Of a stretch of DNA of 64,000 nt, positions 17,323 to 26,133 are shown one piece after another. Numbering within the stretch: the first letter of the stretch is position 1; each line of letters starts with the position of its first letter. Both the position numbers and the translations under genes were made by a program. This stretch comes from Bacteroidota bacterium (GTDB taxonomy: Bacteria; Bacteroidota; Ignavibacteria; Ignavibacteriales; Melioribacteraceae), in the NCBI GenBank assembly GCA_018829205.1, contig JAHJUE010000001.1:1-64000 (forward strand). Reading direction: 5' to 3'. Below the pieces are notes generated by a model. That model did no database searches and was not told the origin of the DNA. It worked only from the letters and a program-made list of their open reading frames with translations.

Positions 17323-17580
17323 AGTTTTATTTTAATAGTCGCCGCTCGTTTTAATTGATTGATTAATTAATTTGCTCAATTCCATTTTTTTTCAGTGTTC
17401 TGGATTATTATAACAACCTTTTGGATTATATATATCCTATCCCAATAATTTTTCATTATAATAATAATTATATCTGCAGAACCCCTAATAAAATAATTAT
17501 TAATAAAGTTATTCATTGTATTTAATGAAAGAAATTTTAATATATACGGTTACTTAATAATAATTTATGAAAGATAGAAA
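17323..17580. other. AT-rich spacer, no gene seen
   Basis: Continues from the transposase remnant to the lytic transglycosylase gene. It is strongly AT-rich with runs such as TAATAATAATTA and no plausible coding frame. The last part must hold the promoter of the transglycosylase gene, but no clear motif could be assigned. Confidence 0.6.
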
Positions 17581-18522
17581 ATGAACAGTTCTAATAAAAA
17601 GAAGAAATTTTTAAAACCTTTTTTAATTATAACAGCCGTATTAATAAGCATCTCCTTTCTAAGTTTTAAAGTTGTTAGCGAAGGGTTAGTGGGAGATATT
17701 CAAGAATACTTTCCGCAAAGTTATAGAATCGTTTCGCCTGAGCTTCCGGAACAAATTTCATTCGCGGGGGAAGATGTTCCTCTCGATCAGTTTGAAGTAA
17801 AGGAAAAACTTGATAGAGAGCTGACAGTTGGCACTTACTGGCATTCGGCTATGATTTTTTATTTTAAAAGATCGAACCGGTGGTTTCCTGTTATTGAGCC
17901 GATATTAAAAAAGAACGGGATTCCGGACGACTTTAAATATATATCAGTTATTGAAAGCGATTTAACTCAGGCGGTTTCACCTGCAGGCGCAACCGGATTC
18001 TGGCAGTTTATGAAACCGGCCGCGCTTAAATACGGATTGGAAGTAAATGAATTTGTCGATGAACGTTATCATGTAGAAAAAGCTACCGAAGCGGCATGCA
18101 AATACTTAAAAGATTCTAAAGAAAAATTCGGAACATGGACACTGGCCGCGGCTTCGTACAATATGGGCAGATACGGCACAGATAATCAGCTCGAAAGACA
18201 AAAAGCGGATACTTATTATAATTTGGTATTAAGCGAAGAAACCACAAGATATGTTTTCCGCGCGCTCGCGGTAAAAACAATTATGAATAACCCCGCTAAA
18301 TACGGATTTCATGTAAATGCCGAAAGCCTTTATCCCGAACTTAATTATAAGATTGTTACCGTTGACAGCGAAATAAAACATTGGGCTGATTTTGCCGCTT
18401 CTAACGGAATAAATTACAAGACTTTAAAATATTTTAATCCCTGGTTAAGGGATAATTACCTGCCCAATAAATCAAAAAAGACTTACGAAATTAAAATACC
18501 GGTAGGAAGCGGAACCAAATAA
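17581..18522 (+). CDS. Membrane-anchored lytic transglycosylase, SLT domain (MltD-like)
   Basis: 313 residues. An N-terminal membrane or signal segment (about residues 13-29) follows a Lys-rich start. The SLT domain is at about residues 105-230: catalytic E125 in SVIESDLTQAVSPAGATGFW, then the GFWQFM and AAASYNMG motifs of family 1 transglycosylases. The C-terminal part (FAASNGINYKTLKYFNPWLR) resembles a single LysM-like module. The enzyme cleaves peptidoglycan glycan strands to 1,6-anhydromuramyl ends in the periplasm. It is transcribed alone; no operon partner is evident. Confidence 0.88.
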   Translation: MNSSNKKKKFLKPFLIITAVLISISFLSFKVVSEGLVGDIQEYFPQSYRIVSPELPEQISFAGEDVPLDQFEVKEKLDRELTVGTYWHSAMIFYFKRSNRWFPVIEPILKKNGIPDDFKYISVIESDLTQAVSPAGATGFWQFMKPAALKYGLEVNEFVDERYHVEKATEAACKYLKDSKEKFGTWTLAAASYNMGRYGTDNQLERQKADTYYNLVLSEETTRYVFRALAVKTIMNNPAKYGFHVNAESLYPELNYKIVTVDSEIKHWADFAASNGINYKTLKYFNPWLRDNYLPNKSKKTYEIKIPVGSGTK

Positions 18523-18565
18523 ATTATTGTTTTATTAGTATAAAAAATATTATCTTGATATAAAC

Positions 18566-18582
18566 ATACCGTCGGTCGGTAT
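18566..18582. promoter_or_regulatory. TetR-type operator upstream of the TetR gene
   Basis: Inverted repeat ATACCG-TCGGT-CGGTAT, 21 bases before the regulator ATG. It matches the ACCG/CGGT palindromes bound by many TetR-family repressors, so autoregulation of the two-gene operon is likely. Confidence 0.7.
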
Positions 18583-18602
18583 TTTTATATAATGTTTTTA
18601 AT

Positions 18603-19202
18603 ATGGCTGAAAATAAACCAAAAGACGAACGCATAAACGCAATAATTGAAGCCGCTGTCTCAGAATTCCTTTTAAAAGGATATGAGGGAACTTCAATTAA
18701 TTCAATAGCAAAAAGAGCCGGCTTGAGCAAGGGAGGGTTTTATCATCATTTTAAAAATAAAGACGACATCCTTCTGGCGGCAAATTACCGTTATATGGAA
18801 CCAATTACCGGAATGATGGAAAAGGCGAAAACGTATAACAATCCAATTGATGCGTTAAAAATCTTTATAAATGATTACTTAAGTTACTGGCCGGAACATA
18901 CGCGCGAACTGCAATTTACTTTCCTTTCAATTTATAAAATGATTCCTCAAAAAATAATGTGGAATGAAATTACGCAATACACTAAAAATATGACCTCTTT
19001 TTTGGAATCATTATTTATTAAAGGAATTATCTCTGGTAAATTTATTAAACATGATCCCAAAAGCAGGGCGATAACTTTGTTTTCGGCTCTCGACGGCATA
19101 ACGGCTTACCTTATTATGAATGAAAGTTTTTCCGTTCAAACCGCCGCGGAAAATTTTGAAAAAGTTTTTATATCCGACATTCTTAAACAAAAAAACATAT
19201 AA
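18603..19202 (+). CDS. TetR-family transcriptional regulator
   Basis: 199 residues. The N-terminal DNA-binding domain (about residues 9-60) has the typical helix-turn-helix NSIAKRAGLSKGGFYHHFKNK. The C-terminal ligand domain is not specific to a known subfamily. It is preceded by a well-formed palindromic operator and followed two bases later by the saccharopine-dehydrogenase-like gene, so it probably represses itself and that gene. The inducer is unknown. Confidence 0.9.
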   Translation: MAENKPKDERINAIIEAAVSEFLLKGYEGTSINSIAKRAGLSKGGFYHHFKNKDDILLAANYRYMEPITGMMEKAKTYNNPIDALKIFINDYLSYWPEHTRELQFTFLSIYKMIPQKIMWNEITQYTKNMTSFLESLFIKGIISGKFIKHDPKSRAITLFSALDGITAYLIMNESFSVQTAAENFEKVFISDILKQKNI

Positions 19203-19204
19203 AA

Positions 19205-20320
19205 ATGGAAAACACATTTTTAATTCTCGGCGGTTACGGAAACACCGGTTATTTAATCGCTAAATATTTATTAAAAGAAAACGATGTTAAAATAATTTTA
19301 GCAGGAAGAAATTTAAACAAAGCGAGAAACGCGGCGGACAGACTTAATGCAGAGATGAATTGCGAAAAAGTATCAGCGGAATTCGCTGACGCTTCGGATT
19401 ATTACTCCTTAGTTTCCGTGTTTCAAAAAAGCAGCTTTGTAATTAACGCATCGAGTACAATGGAGTTTGCCGGAACAGTAGCCCGCGCGTGTATTGACAC
19501 AAACAATAATTATTTAGATACTCAGCTTTCATCCGGAGAAAAAATCAATACACTCCGCTCTTTCGAAAAAGAGATCGATGAAAAAAATCTTTTATTTATT
19601 ACCGACGGTGGTTATCATCCCGGAATGGTCTCCGCGCTTGTAAGATACGCCGCGCCTAAATTTGAAAAACTTTATAAAGCAAATGTATACGCATATATGA
19701 ATATCGACTGGCGGAAGTATAATTTTTCAGAAGCTACATTAAATGAATTTATTGGCGAGATAAAAAATTATAATTATACTGTTTATAAAAACGCTAAATG
19801 GGTAAAAGCTGATTTCTCAAGGATTCCAAAATATAACTTCGGTGAAGAAATCGGCGAAGAACAATGCGCGGCAATGTTTATGGAAGAACTGAAGGAACTT
19901 CCGGATCTTTTCCCCTCATTAAATGAAACGGGCTTTTATATTGGCGGAATGGATTGGTTCACAAATTATATAACCTTTCCGTTGGGAATGATACTGTTTA
20001 AAATGGCGCCACGATTTGCAACAAAATTTATGGGAAGAATTTTTGAATTCGGAGTTAATAATTTTTGCAAACCGCCGTTTTTAGTAATGCTTGAAGTTGA
20101 TGCAGAAGGAATTATAGAAAACAAAACAGTTAAACATAAAGTTACAATCAGTCATAGCGACGGATACGAATTAACAGCCGCGCCCGTTGCCGCATGCCTG
20201 CACCAATATTTAAGGAAGTCTTTGCCTTCAAGCGGATTATTCCTTCAGGCAAATATTGTTGAACCAATTTCTTTTTTTAATTTTATAAAAAACACAGGGA
20301 TTAAGCTTAGTGAGACTTAG
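19205..20320 (+). CDS. Saccharopine-dehydrogenase-like NAD(P)-binding oxidoreductase
   Basis: 371 residues. A Rossmann start, FLILGGYGNTGYLIAKYLL (the GGxGxxG motif), then AGRNLNKA, places it in the saccharopine dehydrogenase NADP-binding superfamily. The C-terminal part lacks the lysine-pathway features and contains a hydrophobic stretch (about residues 255-275), as in trans-acting enoyl-reductase-like members of this superfamily. The substrate is unknown; these proteins often act on lipids or polyketide intermediates. It is co-transcribed with the TetR gene (2-base gap), which likely controls it. Confidence 0.8.
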   Translation: MENTFLILGGYGNTGYLIAKYLLKENDVKIILAGRNLNKARNAADRLNAEMNCEKVSAEFADASDYYSLVSVFQKSSFVINASSTMEFAGTVARACIDTNNNYLDTQLSSGEKINTLRSFEKEIDEKNLLFITDGGYHPGMVSALVRYAAPKFEKLYKANVYAYMNIDWRKYNFSEATLNEFIGEIKNYNYTVYKNAKWVKADFSRIPKYNFGEEIGEEQCAAMFMEELKELPDLFPSLNETGFYIGGMDWFTNYITFPLGMILFKMAPRFATKFMGRIFEFGVNNFCKPPFLVMLEVDAEGIIENKTVKHKVTISHSDGYELTAAPVAACLHQYLRKSLPSSGLFLQANIVEPISFFNFIKNTGIKLSET

Positions 20321-20364
20321 TTTTAATTTTTTTATAATTGTAATAATGATTCTTTAAGTCGATA

Positions 20365-20538
20365 ATGAAAAATAGAAAACCCGAGGCGCAAATCGGAGAG
20401 TACAAGGACAGCCCGGTTATTACTATATTTATTAACGATAATGATATTTTTAAATTTACTTTCGGAATCGGAAAAGCCGAAGCGATTATTAATTATCCGG
20501 ATGAAACAAAAAGTTTTAAAAACAAATCGATAAATTAG
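20365..20538 (+). CDS. Small hypothetical protein (57 aa)
   Basis: An ATG-to-TAG frame of 57 codons (MKNRKPEAQIGEYKDSPVIT start, ending KNKSIN) fills the space between the oxidoreductase and the HAD gene on the same strand. It has a mixed composition with a plausible beta segment (VITIFINDNDIFKFTFGIG) and no membrane helix. I do not recognise it. Coding is supported by position, strand and length filling the gap; it has no clear Shine-Dalgarno sequence. Confidence 0.5.
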   Translation: MKNRKPEAQIGEYKDSPVITIFINDNDIFKFTFGIGKAEAIINYPDETKSFKNKSIN

Positions 20539-20560
20539 AATACTAAAAGACGGCGGTAAT

Positions 20561-21208
20561 TTGACTGCAGAAATAATTTCACAAAAATACAAACACGTAA
20601 TCTGGGACTGGAACGGAACAATTCTTGACGACGTGAAACTCTGTACGGATATAATAAACGGAATTCTAACAAAAAGAAATTTACCTCCGCTTACTTTAGA
20701 AAAATACAAAGAGGTTTTTACGTTTCCCGTAATAGATTACTACAAAGCTGCGGGATTGGATATCTCCGGAAATAATTTTGAGATAATGAGTCATGAATTC
20801 ATAAACGAATATGAATCAAAAAAATTAAATTGTTCCATATTCAAAGGTAGCCTGGAAATACTTGAACTTTTCCGTAATAAAAATATTTCCCAGTCTGTCT
20901 TATCCGCTTATTCGCAGCATACTTTGGAAGAAACAATTAAATACTTTAATCTGGACGCTTATTTTATTAAGCTTGTCGGGTTAAATAATATTTTTGCCGC
21001 AAGTAAAACTGAAAACGGTAAAAAATGGATTAAAGAACTGAATATAAATCCATCGGAAGTTATTATGTTTGGGGATACGCTTCACGATTTTGAGGTTTCG
21101 AGAGAAATGGGCGTGGATTGTATTTTGTTTTCGGGCGGACATCAATCAAAAGAAGTACTTGCTTCTTCAGGCACAATGGTGTTTAATTCTCACTTAGAAC
21201 TATTGTAG
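20561..21208 (+). CDS. HAD-superfamily hydrolase (phosphoglycolate-phosphatase-like)
   Basis: 215 residues. HAD motif I is DWNGTILDD (residues 16-24, nucleophile D16), motif II is around LSAYSQHT, and motif IV is FGDTLHDFEVSREMG. The Trp in place of the usual Phe (DWNGT for DFDGT) is seen in a known PGP-like subgroup. The start must be TTG 20561, because no ATG or GTG occurs before motif I; GGCGG lies just upstream. It is a small-molecule phosphatase of unknown specificity, cytoplasmic. Confidence 0.85.
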   Translation: MTAEIISQKYKHVIWDWNGTILDDVKLCTDIINGILTKRNLPPLTLEKYKEVFTFPVIDYYKAAGLDISGNNFEIMSHEFINEYESKKLNCSIFKGSLEILELFRNKNISQSVLSAYSQHTLEETIKYFNLDAYFIKLVGLNNIFAASKTENGKKWIKELNINPSEVIMFGDTLHDFEVSREMGVDCILFSGGHQSKEVLASSGTMVFNSHLELL

Positions 21209-21301
21209 ATATAATTATATACTTACGTTTTGTTCTAAATAGTCTGTTTCAACTTTATTAAAAGCAATACGTCTAAAAATCACATTTTGCATAAAAAACA
21301 A

Positions 21302-21640
21302 ATGAAAACAGTATTGTTAAATACATTCAAATTTTTCAGACAAATCCCTTTAGAAGCTTATATGTGGGGTGCAGCGCTTATTTATTTGTTTTTAATTGAC
21401 CCGTATAAAACTCAGCATTATAGTTTATGCATGTTTAATAATTTAGGAATAGAATTTTGTCCCGGCTGCGGAATTGGAAGATCGATCGCAATGATTTTTC
21501 ACGGCGATTTTATTCATTCGTTTCAAATGCATCCGATCGGATTATTTGCATTAATAATAATATCGGCAAGAATATATAAACTGTTTAAAAACAGAAATAA
21601 CCATCAGCAAAAAACAAAGGGGTTAAAATGGCAAACGTAA
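21302..21640 (+). CDS. DUF2752-family membrane protein
   Basis: 112 residues from ATG 21302. The segment CMFNNLGIEFCPGCGIGRS holds the conserved CPGCG motif of DUF2752, followed by a membrane helix (HPIGLFALIIISARIY). An earlier hydrophobic segment (AYMWGAALIYLFLI) gives two helices. Function is unknown. Its end overlaps the start of the TM2 gene by 13 bases; the two families are commonly neighbours, so they form a small conserved unit. Confidence 0.8.
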   Translation: MKTVLLNTFKFFRQIPLEAYMWGAALIYLFLIDPYKTQHYSLCMFNNLGIEFCPGCGIGRSIAMIFHGDFIHSFQMHPIGLFALIIISARIYKLFKNRNNHQQKTKGLKWQT

Positions 21641-21981
21641 TGGATTTAATGCCTGAACTAATGGGTGATGAACAATTGTTCGTGTCCGGATTAATAAAAG
21701 AAATGGACGAAAGAAGTGCCCAGCAGTTTGCGAATGTTTACAGAACCAGAAGAAAAGATCCTCAGACTATTCTTTTATTGACCTTGGTTGGATTTTTAGG
21801 ATTTGCGGGAATTCAAAGATTTATATTAGATCAAATCGGTATGGGGATATTGTATTTGCTAACCGGAGGTCTCTGTTTAATAGGCACTATTATAGACTTG
21901 GTAAATTACAGAAGACTTGCTTTTGACTATAACAGAATTCAAGCGCATCAAGTCGCGTCGATGGTTAAAAACTCTATCTAA
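21628..21981 (+). CDS. TM2-domain membrane protein
   Basis: 117 residues. A TM2 domain lies at about residues 46-100: helix TILLLTLVGFLGFAGIQRF, a DQIGMGILYLLTGG turn-helix, then CLIGTIIDLVN. AAAGGGG precedes the ATG, which lies inside the end of the DUF2752 gene. TM2 proteins are small two-helix membrane proteins of uncertain function, often paired with DUF2752. Confidence 0.85.
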   Translation: MANVMDLMPELMGDEQLFVSGLIKEMDERSAQQFANVYRTRRKDPQTILLLTLVGFLGFAGIQRFILDQIGMGILYLLTGGLCLIGTIIDLVNYRRLAFDYNRIQAHQVASMVKNSI

Positions 21982-22004
21982 TTTATTAATATAAAAATAT
22001 TTCT

Positions 22005-22086
22005 CTCAGCGCCTTTGTTAACTACCGCCGCAACTTATCATTTGTCGGGGGCTTTATTATTTTTTATTTTCGGCAAAGGCGCAGAG
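22005..22086. repeat. Long-loop inverted repeat between convergent genes
   Basis: CTCAGCGCCTTTG (22005-22017) pairs with CAAAGGCGCAGAG (22074-22086) over 13 positions with one A-A mismatch and a 56-base loop. It lies between the TM2 and MarC genes, which converge. It may be a bidirectional terminator or a fossil repeat; a T-rich stretch follows on the plus strand. Confidence 0.5.
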
Positions 22087-22102
22087 ATTTATTTTTTGCA
22101 CT

Positions 22103-22747
22103 TTACTTCCCTTGTAAGAAGATATCCTGCAGAATGGGTTTTAATCCGCTGAACAGAAATTCAACTGCGATAACCATAACAATAAGCCCCATTATTCTCA
22201 TCAATACTTTGTTTCCGTTTTCACCGACAAAACTGATTATTTTTCTGCCGCTTAAAAGAAATAATAATGTTATCATCATAACAATTAATATTGCTCCGAA
22301 TACAACTAGTTTTTCTTCCCAATGCACCGCTTCATTGTATAAAACTATCGATACTGTCATTGCGCCGGGTCCGCATATAATCGGAATTGCAAGAGGAGTA
22401 ATCGCTATATCATTTACAAAATCACCGCTATTTTCATTATCCTGTTTCGTTCTAATTAATCTTGCCTGCAGCATATCGAATCCGGCCATAAAAAATATTA
22501 TGCCGCCGACTACTTTTAAACTGTTAACAGAAATAGCAAAAAAATTAAAAATAAACTTTCCTGCAAAAGCGAATAAAAATAGAGTAATAGTTGCTATAAG
22601 AACCGCTTTAAATGCCACCTTCCTTGCTTCGGCAGAGGAAAGATTGGATGTCATAGATGTATAAACCGGTATTGTCCCGAGCGGATTAACCATTGTAAAC
22701 AATGACGTAAAGGCTAGGAGAATAAAATCTGGCAATCCAGGCTGCAT
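22103..22747 (-). CDS. MarC-family integral membrane protein
   Basis: 214 residues with six predicted membrane helices. The MarC/UPF0056 hallmarks are seen: TMVNPLGTIPVY near the start, GFDMLQAR, and ITPLAIPIICGPGAMT in the middle. Physiological function is not established for the family. The gene is last in a minus-strand operon, 5 bases after the beta-propeller gene. Confidence 0.9.
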   Translation of the reverse strand: MQPGLPDFILLAFTSLFTMVNPLGTIPVYTSMTSNLSSAEARKVAFKAVLIATITLFLFAFAGKFIFNFFAISVNSLKVVGGIIFFMAGFDMLQARLIRTKQDNENSGDFVNDIAITPLAIPIICGPGAMTVSIVLYNEAVHWEEKLVVFGAILIVMMITLLFLLSGRKIISFVGENGNKVLMRIMGLIVMVIAVEFLFSGLKPILQDIFLQGK

Positions 22748-22752
22748 AATTT

Positions 22753-24042
22753 CTACTCTAATTTAGTTTTTAGAATTACAGGATTCTTCAGCTCATTATC
22801 AGGAGCGACCGATCCGTCATTTTTAAATAACGGCCATTGACTGTTTGCAATGTAATAAAATTCGCCGCCACTTAATACGCCGAGTGTAGGCTCAAAAAAA
22901 TATTCATTGTTAGCTTCAATAATTTCCCATGATAACACATTATTAAAACTATCACTCAAATTCATTTTTATAACCCGCTGCGGTTGAACTCCGTTTTGAA
23001 TCCCTATTAAACTGTTCTTATAAAAATATAATCCGTCAAGGCCAAGGTCGGTTAGGTCCTCCGGAATATTGATAGAATAAACATTCATGGATTCCAAATC
23101 AATTTTATAAAGCCCCGTAGCGTAATCGGCGGCAAATAAATATTTATAATCATTTGAAAAATCTATTCCCTGCAGCGACACAAAATTATCAGAAGATATA
23201 AGCAGTTCAATTTTGTCGCTTCCGTTTTTAATTATATAAATATTGTTAGAGCGGCTGTCGGATACATACACATCCCCGTTTGAATTAATCGTTAAATCTC
23301 CGAACAAATGATCGCCTTCATTAATTCTGTATTTATTTATAATCTCTTTTGTGTTTATGTCGAATTTAATAATTTCACCTATTCCATTCTGTTCTTCGTT
23401 ATAATTTTTCATTTGCGGAAGATAGCCGGTACATGCCCATAGTAATTTGTTAGCCTCGTCAACTTTAATTCCGAAAACTCCGCCGAAATCATTTTTTTGT
23501 GATTCTGCAAATATCTGAACCTCTCCGTTTTTAGATACCGAATAAATTTTTCTTTTATGAATGCTCCCTACAAAGAAGGTTTCAGTTAAGGGACTATAAG
23601 CTACACTTTCTGTTAATAAATCTTTTTCCGGAAGTGAAAATGCAAATTCGCTTTGCCCTTTATGTTCTTTTGAAGAATTTAATCTCTTAACAACATCTTT
23701 GAACTTTTCATTATTCCACAATGAAACAAAATCGGAATCATTTCCAGCGTCAAAATATAGATGCATATCCGCGATTTTGTTTAGGAAAAATATTGAACTG
23801 TCGGGTTTGTTCGTTAACGCGTATCCTATTGCCGTATTATATAATAACGTCGGATGATTTTTTCTTAGTCTAACAGCGTTTAAGGTTGAGGCAAGAAATC
23901 CATGGTAATCATTCGCTAAGTATTTTTGAATCGATTCTTTTCTTAATTCATTCGATCTTTTAAAATTTTCGGTTTGCGCTGATATTTCCGAAACTGTAAA
24001 AACAATTAATACAAGTACCGCAATGCTGATAATTTTTTTCAT
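22753..24042 (-). CDS. Secreted SMP-30/NHL-type beta-propeller protein with N-terminal helical region
   Basis: 429 residues. The signal peptide is MKKIISIAVLVLIVFTVSEI.. ending SAQ. Residues about 25-115 are helical with a TPR-like repeat (FLASTLNAVRLRKNHPTLLY). Residues about 130-429 contain repeated blades (GVFGIKVDEANKLLWACTG, NGDVYVSDSRSNNIYII, GIDFSNDYKYLFAADY) typical of SMP-30/gluconolactonase-like propellers. The ligand or substrate is unknown. Its ATG overlaps the decarboxylase stop (ATGA), so it is translationally coupled to a PLP decarboxylase. Confidence 0.75.
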   Translation of the reverse strand: MKKIISIAVLVLIVFTVSEISAQTENFKRSNELRKESIQKYLANDYHGFLASTLNAVRLRKNHPTLLYNTAIGYALTNKPDSSIFFLNKIADMHLYFDAGNDSDFVSLWNNEKFKDVVKRLNSSKEHKGQSEFAFSLPEKDLLTESVAYSPLTETFFVGSIHKRKIYSVSKNGEVQIFAESQKNDFGGVFGIKVDEANKLLWACTGYLPQMKNYNEEQNGIGEIIKFDINTKEIINKYRINEGDHLFGDLTINSNGDVYVSDSRSNNIYIIKNGSDKIELLISSDNFVSLQGIDFSNDYKYLFAADYATGLYKIDLESMNVYSINIPEDLTDLGLDGLYFYKNSLIGIQNGVQPQRVIKMNLSDSFNNVLSWEIIEANNEYFFEPTLGVLSGGEFYYIANSQWPLFKNDGSVAPDNELKNPVILKTKLE

Positions 24043-25502
24043 TCATTCCCCCCGGAATTTAATTGATTGTATTTATCTTTGATTACTTTAAAAGCGTTGA
24101 TAACTAATTCTTCATTCGATTTAATATGAGAAACGACAAGTCTAATTGTAAACCTTCCGTTTAGTTTTGTGTGTGATAAAAATATTATTCCTGTTTTATT
24201 AATTTCATTTAATAAATTTTCATTAAACTTATTAATATCCGTTTCAAAATTAGGAATGGCTCTAAAACAAACGGTACTTAAAGGCACTGGCGCAAGTCTT
24301 TCAAAAGCTGGATCATTATCAATCCATTGAGCGAAAAGTTTCCCAAGCCGCAGATGTTCCCTTAAAATATTAATAATTCCTTCGGTTCCGAAATACCTGA
24401 TTACAAACCATAATTTTAACGAACGGAATCTTCTTCCCAGCTGAATGCCGTAATCCATAAAATTAGTAACTTCATTGTCCTGTTCGGTTTTTAAGTATTC
24501 ATGAACAAGGCTGAAAGTACGTTTTACTATTTCTTTGTGAGGCGTAAAAAATGTGCTTATATCAATCGGCATAAACATCCATTTGTGGGGATTAACAACA
24601 AACGAATCGGCTTTTTCACATCCATTTAAAATATAATTATATTCGGGAACTATGGCCGCGCTGCCGGCATGCGAAGCGTCAATGTGAAGCCATAAATTAT
24701 GTCTTCGGCATATTTCGGATATTTCTTCAACTGGATCGATACTGGTTGTAGATGTTGTGCCAACGGTAGCCACGGTACAAAACGGAAGCCATCCTTCTTT
24801 AATATCTTTTATAATCGCTTCTTCAAGTTTGGAAGGAATCATTTTAAACTCTTCGTCGCATTCAATGATTTTAATGCACTCAATCCCCAAACCCAGTGTT
24901 ATTGCCCCTTTATCAATTGACGAATGCCCGTGTTCGGATTTATATAATCTTAATCTGGGAACTTCGCTTCTCCCGCTCATTCCTTTTGTGCGAATTTCGA
25001 GTTCCTGTTTAAATTCGCGAGCGGCCGCAATTGCATGCATGGTACTTGCCGATCCGCCGTCATAGATTATTCCCCAAAAATTTTCAGGAAGTTTCAGCAT
25101 TTGCCTAAGCCAGTCAACAACCACCTCTTCAAGCTCAGTTGCAGAAGGACATGATTTCCAATTCATTCCATTAATATTAAATGCGCCGCTTAAAAGTTCT
25201 GCCAGTATTCCCGGTCCGCTGGCCGAGGAATTAAAGTACGCCATAAATCCGGGATGGTTCCAATGAGTCATACCGGGCATAATTATATTATTAACATCCT
25301 TTAAAATATCCTGCATACTTTCATTATTAACTGGGGGAGATTTAGGAAGTTTATTTTTCACGTCACCCGGATTTATCTGCGCAAGCACAGGATAATCTTT
25401 CATGTTTGCCAAATAATCCGATATCCAATCAATAAACTGATATCCGAATTTCTTAAAATCTTCAACCGGCATATCGCCGCGAACGGTATTGTCATTTTCC
25501 AT
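24039..25502 (-). CDS. PLP-dependent group II amino-acid decarboxylase (aromatic-L-amino-acid type)
   Basis: 487 residues, the usual length for this family. The PLP lysine is K307 in NPHKWMF; the upstream HIDASHAGSAAIVPEY carries the conserved Asp and His-Ala that contact the cofactor. An early PGMTHWNHPGFMAYF segment matches the substrate-site loop of dopa/tryptophan decarboxylases. It converts an aromatic amino acid to the amine; which one is not decidable here. It is second in an operon after RidA (8-base gap) and overlaps the propeller gene. Confidence 0.9.
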   Translation of the reverse strand: MENDNTVRGDMPVEDFKKFGYQFIDWISDYLANMKDYPVLAQINPGDVKNKLPKSPPVNNESMQDILKDVNNIIMPGMTHWNHPGFMAYFNSSASGPGILAELLSGAFNINGMNWKSCPSATELEEVVVDWLRQMLKLPENFWGIIYDGGSASTMHAIAAAREFKQELEIRTKGMSGRSEVPRLRLYKSEHGHSSIDKGAITLGLGIECIKIIECDEEFKMIPSKLEEAIIKDIKEGWLPFCTVATVGTTSTTSIDPVEEISEICRRHNLWLHIDASHAGSAAIVPEYNYILNGCEKADSFVVNPHKWMFMPIDISTFFTPHKEIVKRTFSLVHEYLKTEQDNEVTNFMDYGIQLGRRFRSLKLWFVIRYFGTEGIINILREHLRLGKLFAQWIDNDPAFERLAPVPLSTVCFRAIPNFETDINKFNENLLNEINKTGIIFLSHTKLNGRFTIRLVVSHIKSNEELVINAFKVIKDKYNQLNSGGNE

Positions 25503-25510
25503 TTATTTTT

Positions 25511-25900
25511 CTATTTATTTATAACTGCGTCAACTTCAATTTCTATTAGTAGATTATTAACTATTCTGCTTATCTCAACAAGTGTCGCGGCGGGAAGTAT
25601 TTCGGAGAATACCTCGCCGTGCGCTTTCGTTACTTCTTCAAAATTATTTATGTCCGATACAAACATTCTTGTTCTAACAACATCCTTTAAAGAAGAGCCC
25701 GCTTGAATTAAGGCTTTTTCAATTTTCGAAAAAATAAATCGGGTTTGTTCGTAAGCGTTCCCTTCGCCGATTGTTTTTCCATTTTCATCTACGGCAACTG
25801 TGCCAGATACAAATATATGGTTCCCCGCTCTTACAGCCCTTGAATAGCCCGCTTTCTTTTCCCAAATTGTGCCCGATGAAATATTAATTCTTTCTTTCAT
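25511..25900 (-). CDS. ridA: RidA-family enamine/imine deaminase
   Basis: 129 residues. The RidA/YjgF motifs are present: GYSRAVRAGNHIFVSGTVAVD, then IFSKIEKALIQAGSSLKDVV with RTRMFV, the Arg being the conserved residue that contacts the enamine carboxylate. RidA removes reactive enamines released by PLP enzymes, which fits its place as first gene of an operon whose second gene is a PLP decarboxylase. Cytoplasmic, normally trimeric. The C-terminal E/V-x-x-x-A pattern differs slightly from archetypal RidA (VEIEVDAVIN). Confidence 0.85.
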   Translation of the reverse strand: MKERINISSGTIWEKKAGYSRAVRAGNHIFVSGTVAVDENGKTIGEGNAYEQTRFIFSKIEKALIQAGSSLKDVVRTRMFVSDINNFEEVTKAHGEVFSEILPAATLVEISRIVNNLLIEIEVDAVINK

Positions 25901-26133
25901 ATAATATTCGTTTTATGGTTTTAAGTAAAAAATAAAATTAAATATAATATTCAAATAAAACTTAACCACATAAAAATAACTTTTTAAAGCCTCTATTTTA
26001 ATAGATTCGAACAAGCTTCATTGTTTGCAATTGGCAAATTCTAGGTATAATTTTAAATATACAAATCTAATTATGTTCAGAGTAATTGCAAAAAACAATG
26101 TAATAAATAAGTTTGCACTTTTTGAGGAATAAG

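Noticed and set aside
18555-18593. Sigma-70 promoter TTGATA ... TATAAT before the TetR gene
   Set aside because: The spacing of 27 bases is too long for a standard promoter.
22025-22034. CCGCCGCAAC shared with 45635-45644 as a dispersed repeat
   Set aside because: Only a 10-base match with different flanks; may be chance.
22134-22664. Plus-strand frame of 176 codons opposite the MarC-type gene
   Set aside because: Its Ile/Thr/Asn-rich pattern mirrors the hydrophobic codons of the MarC gene on the other strand.
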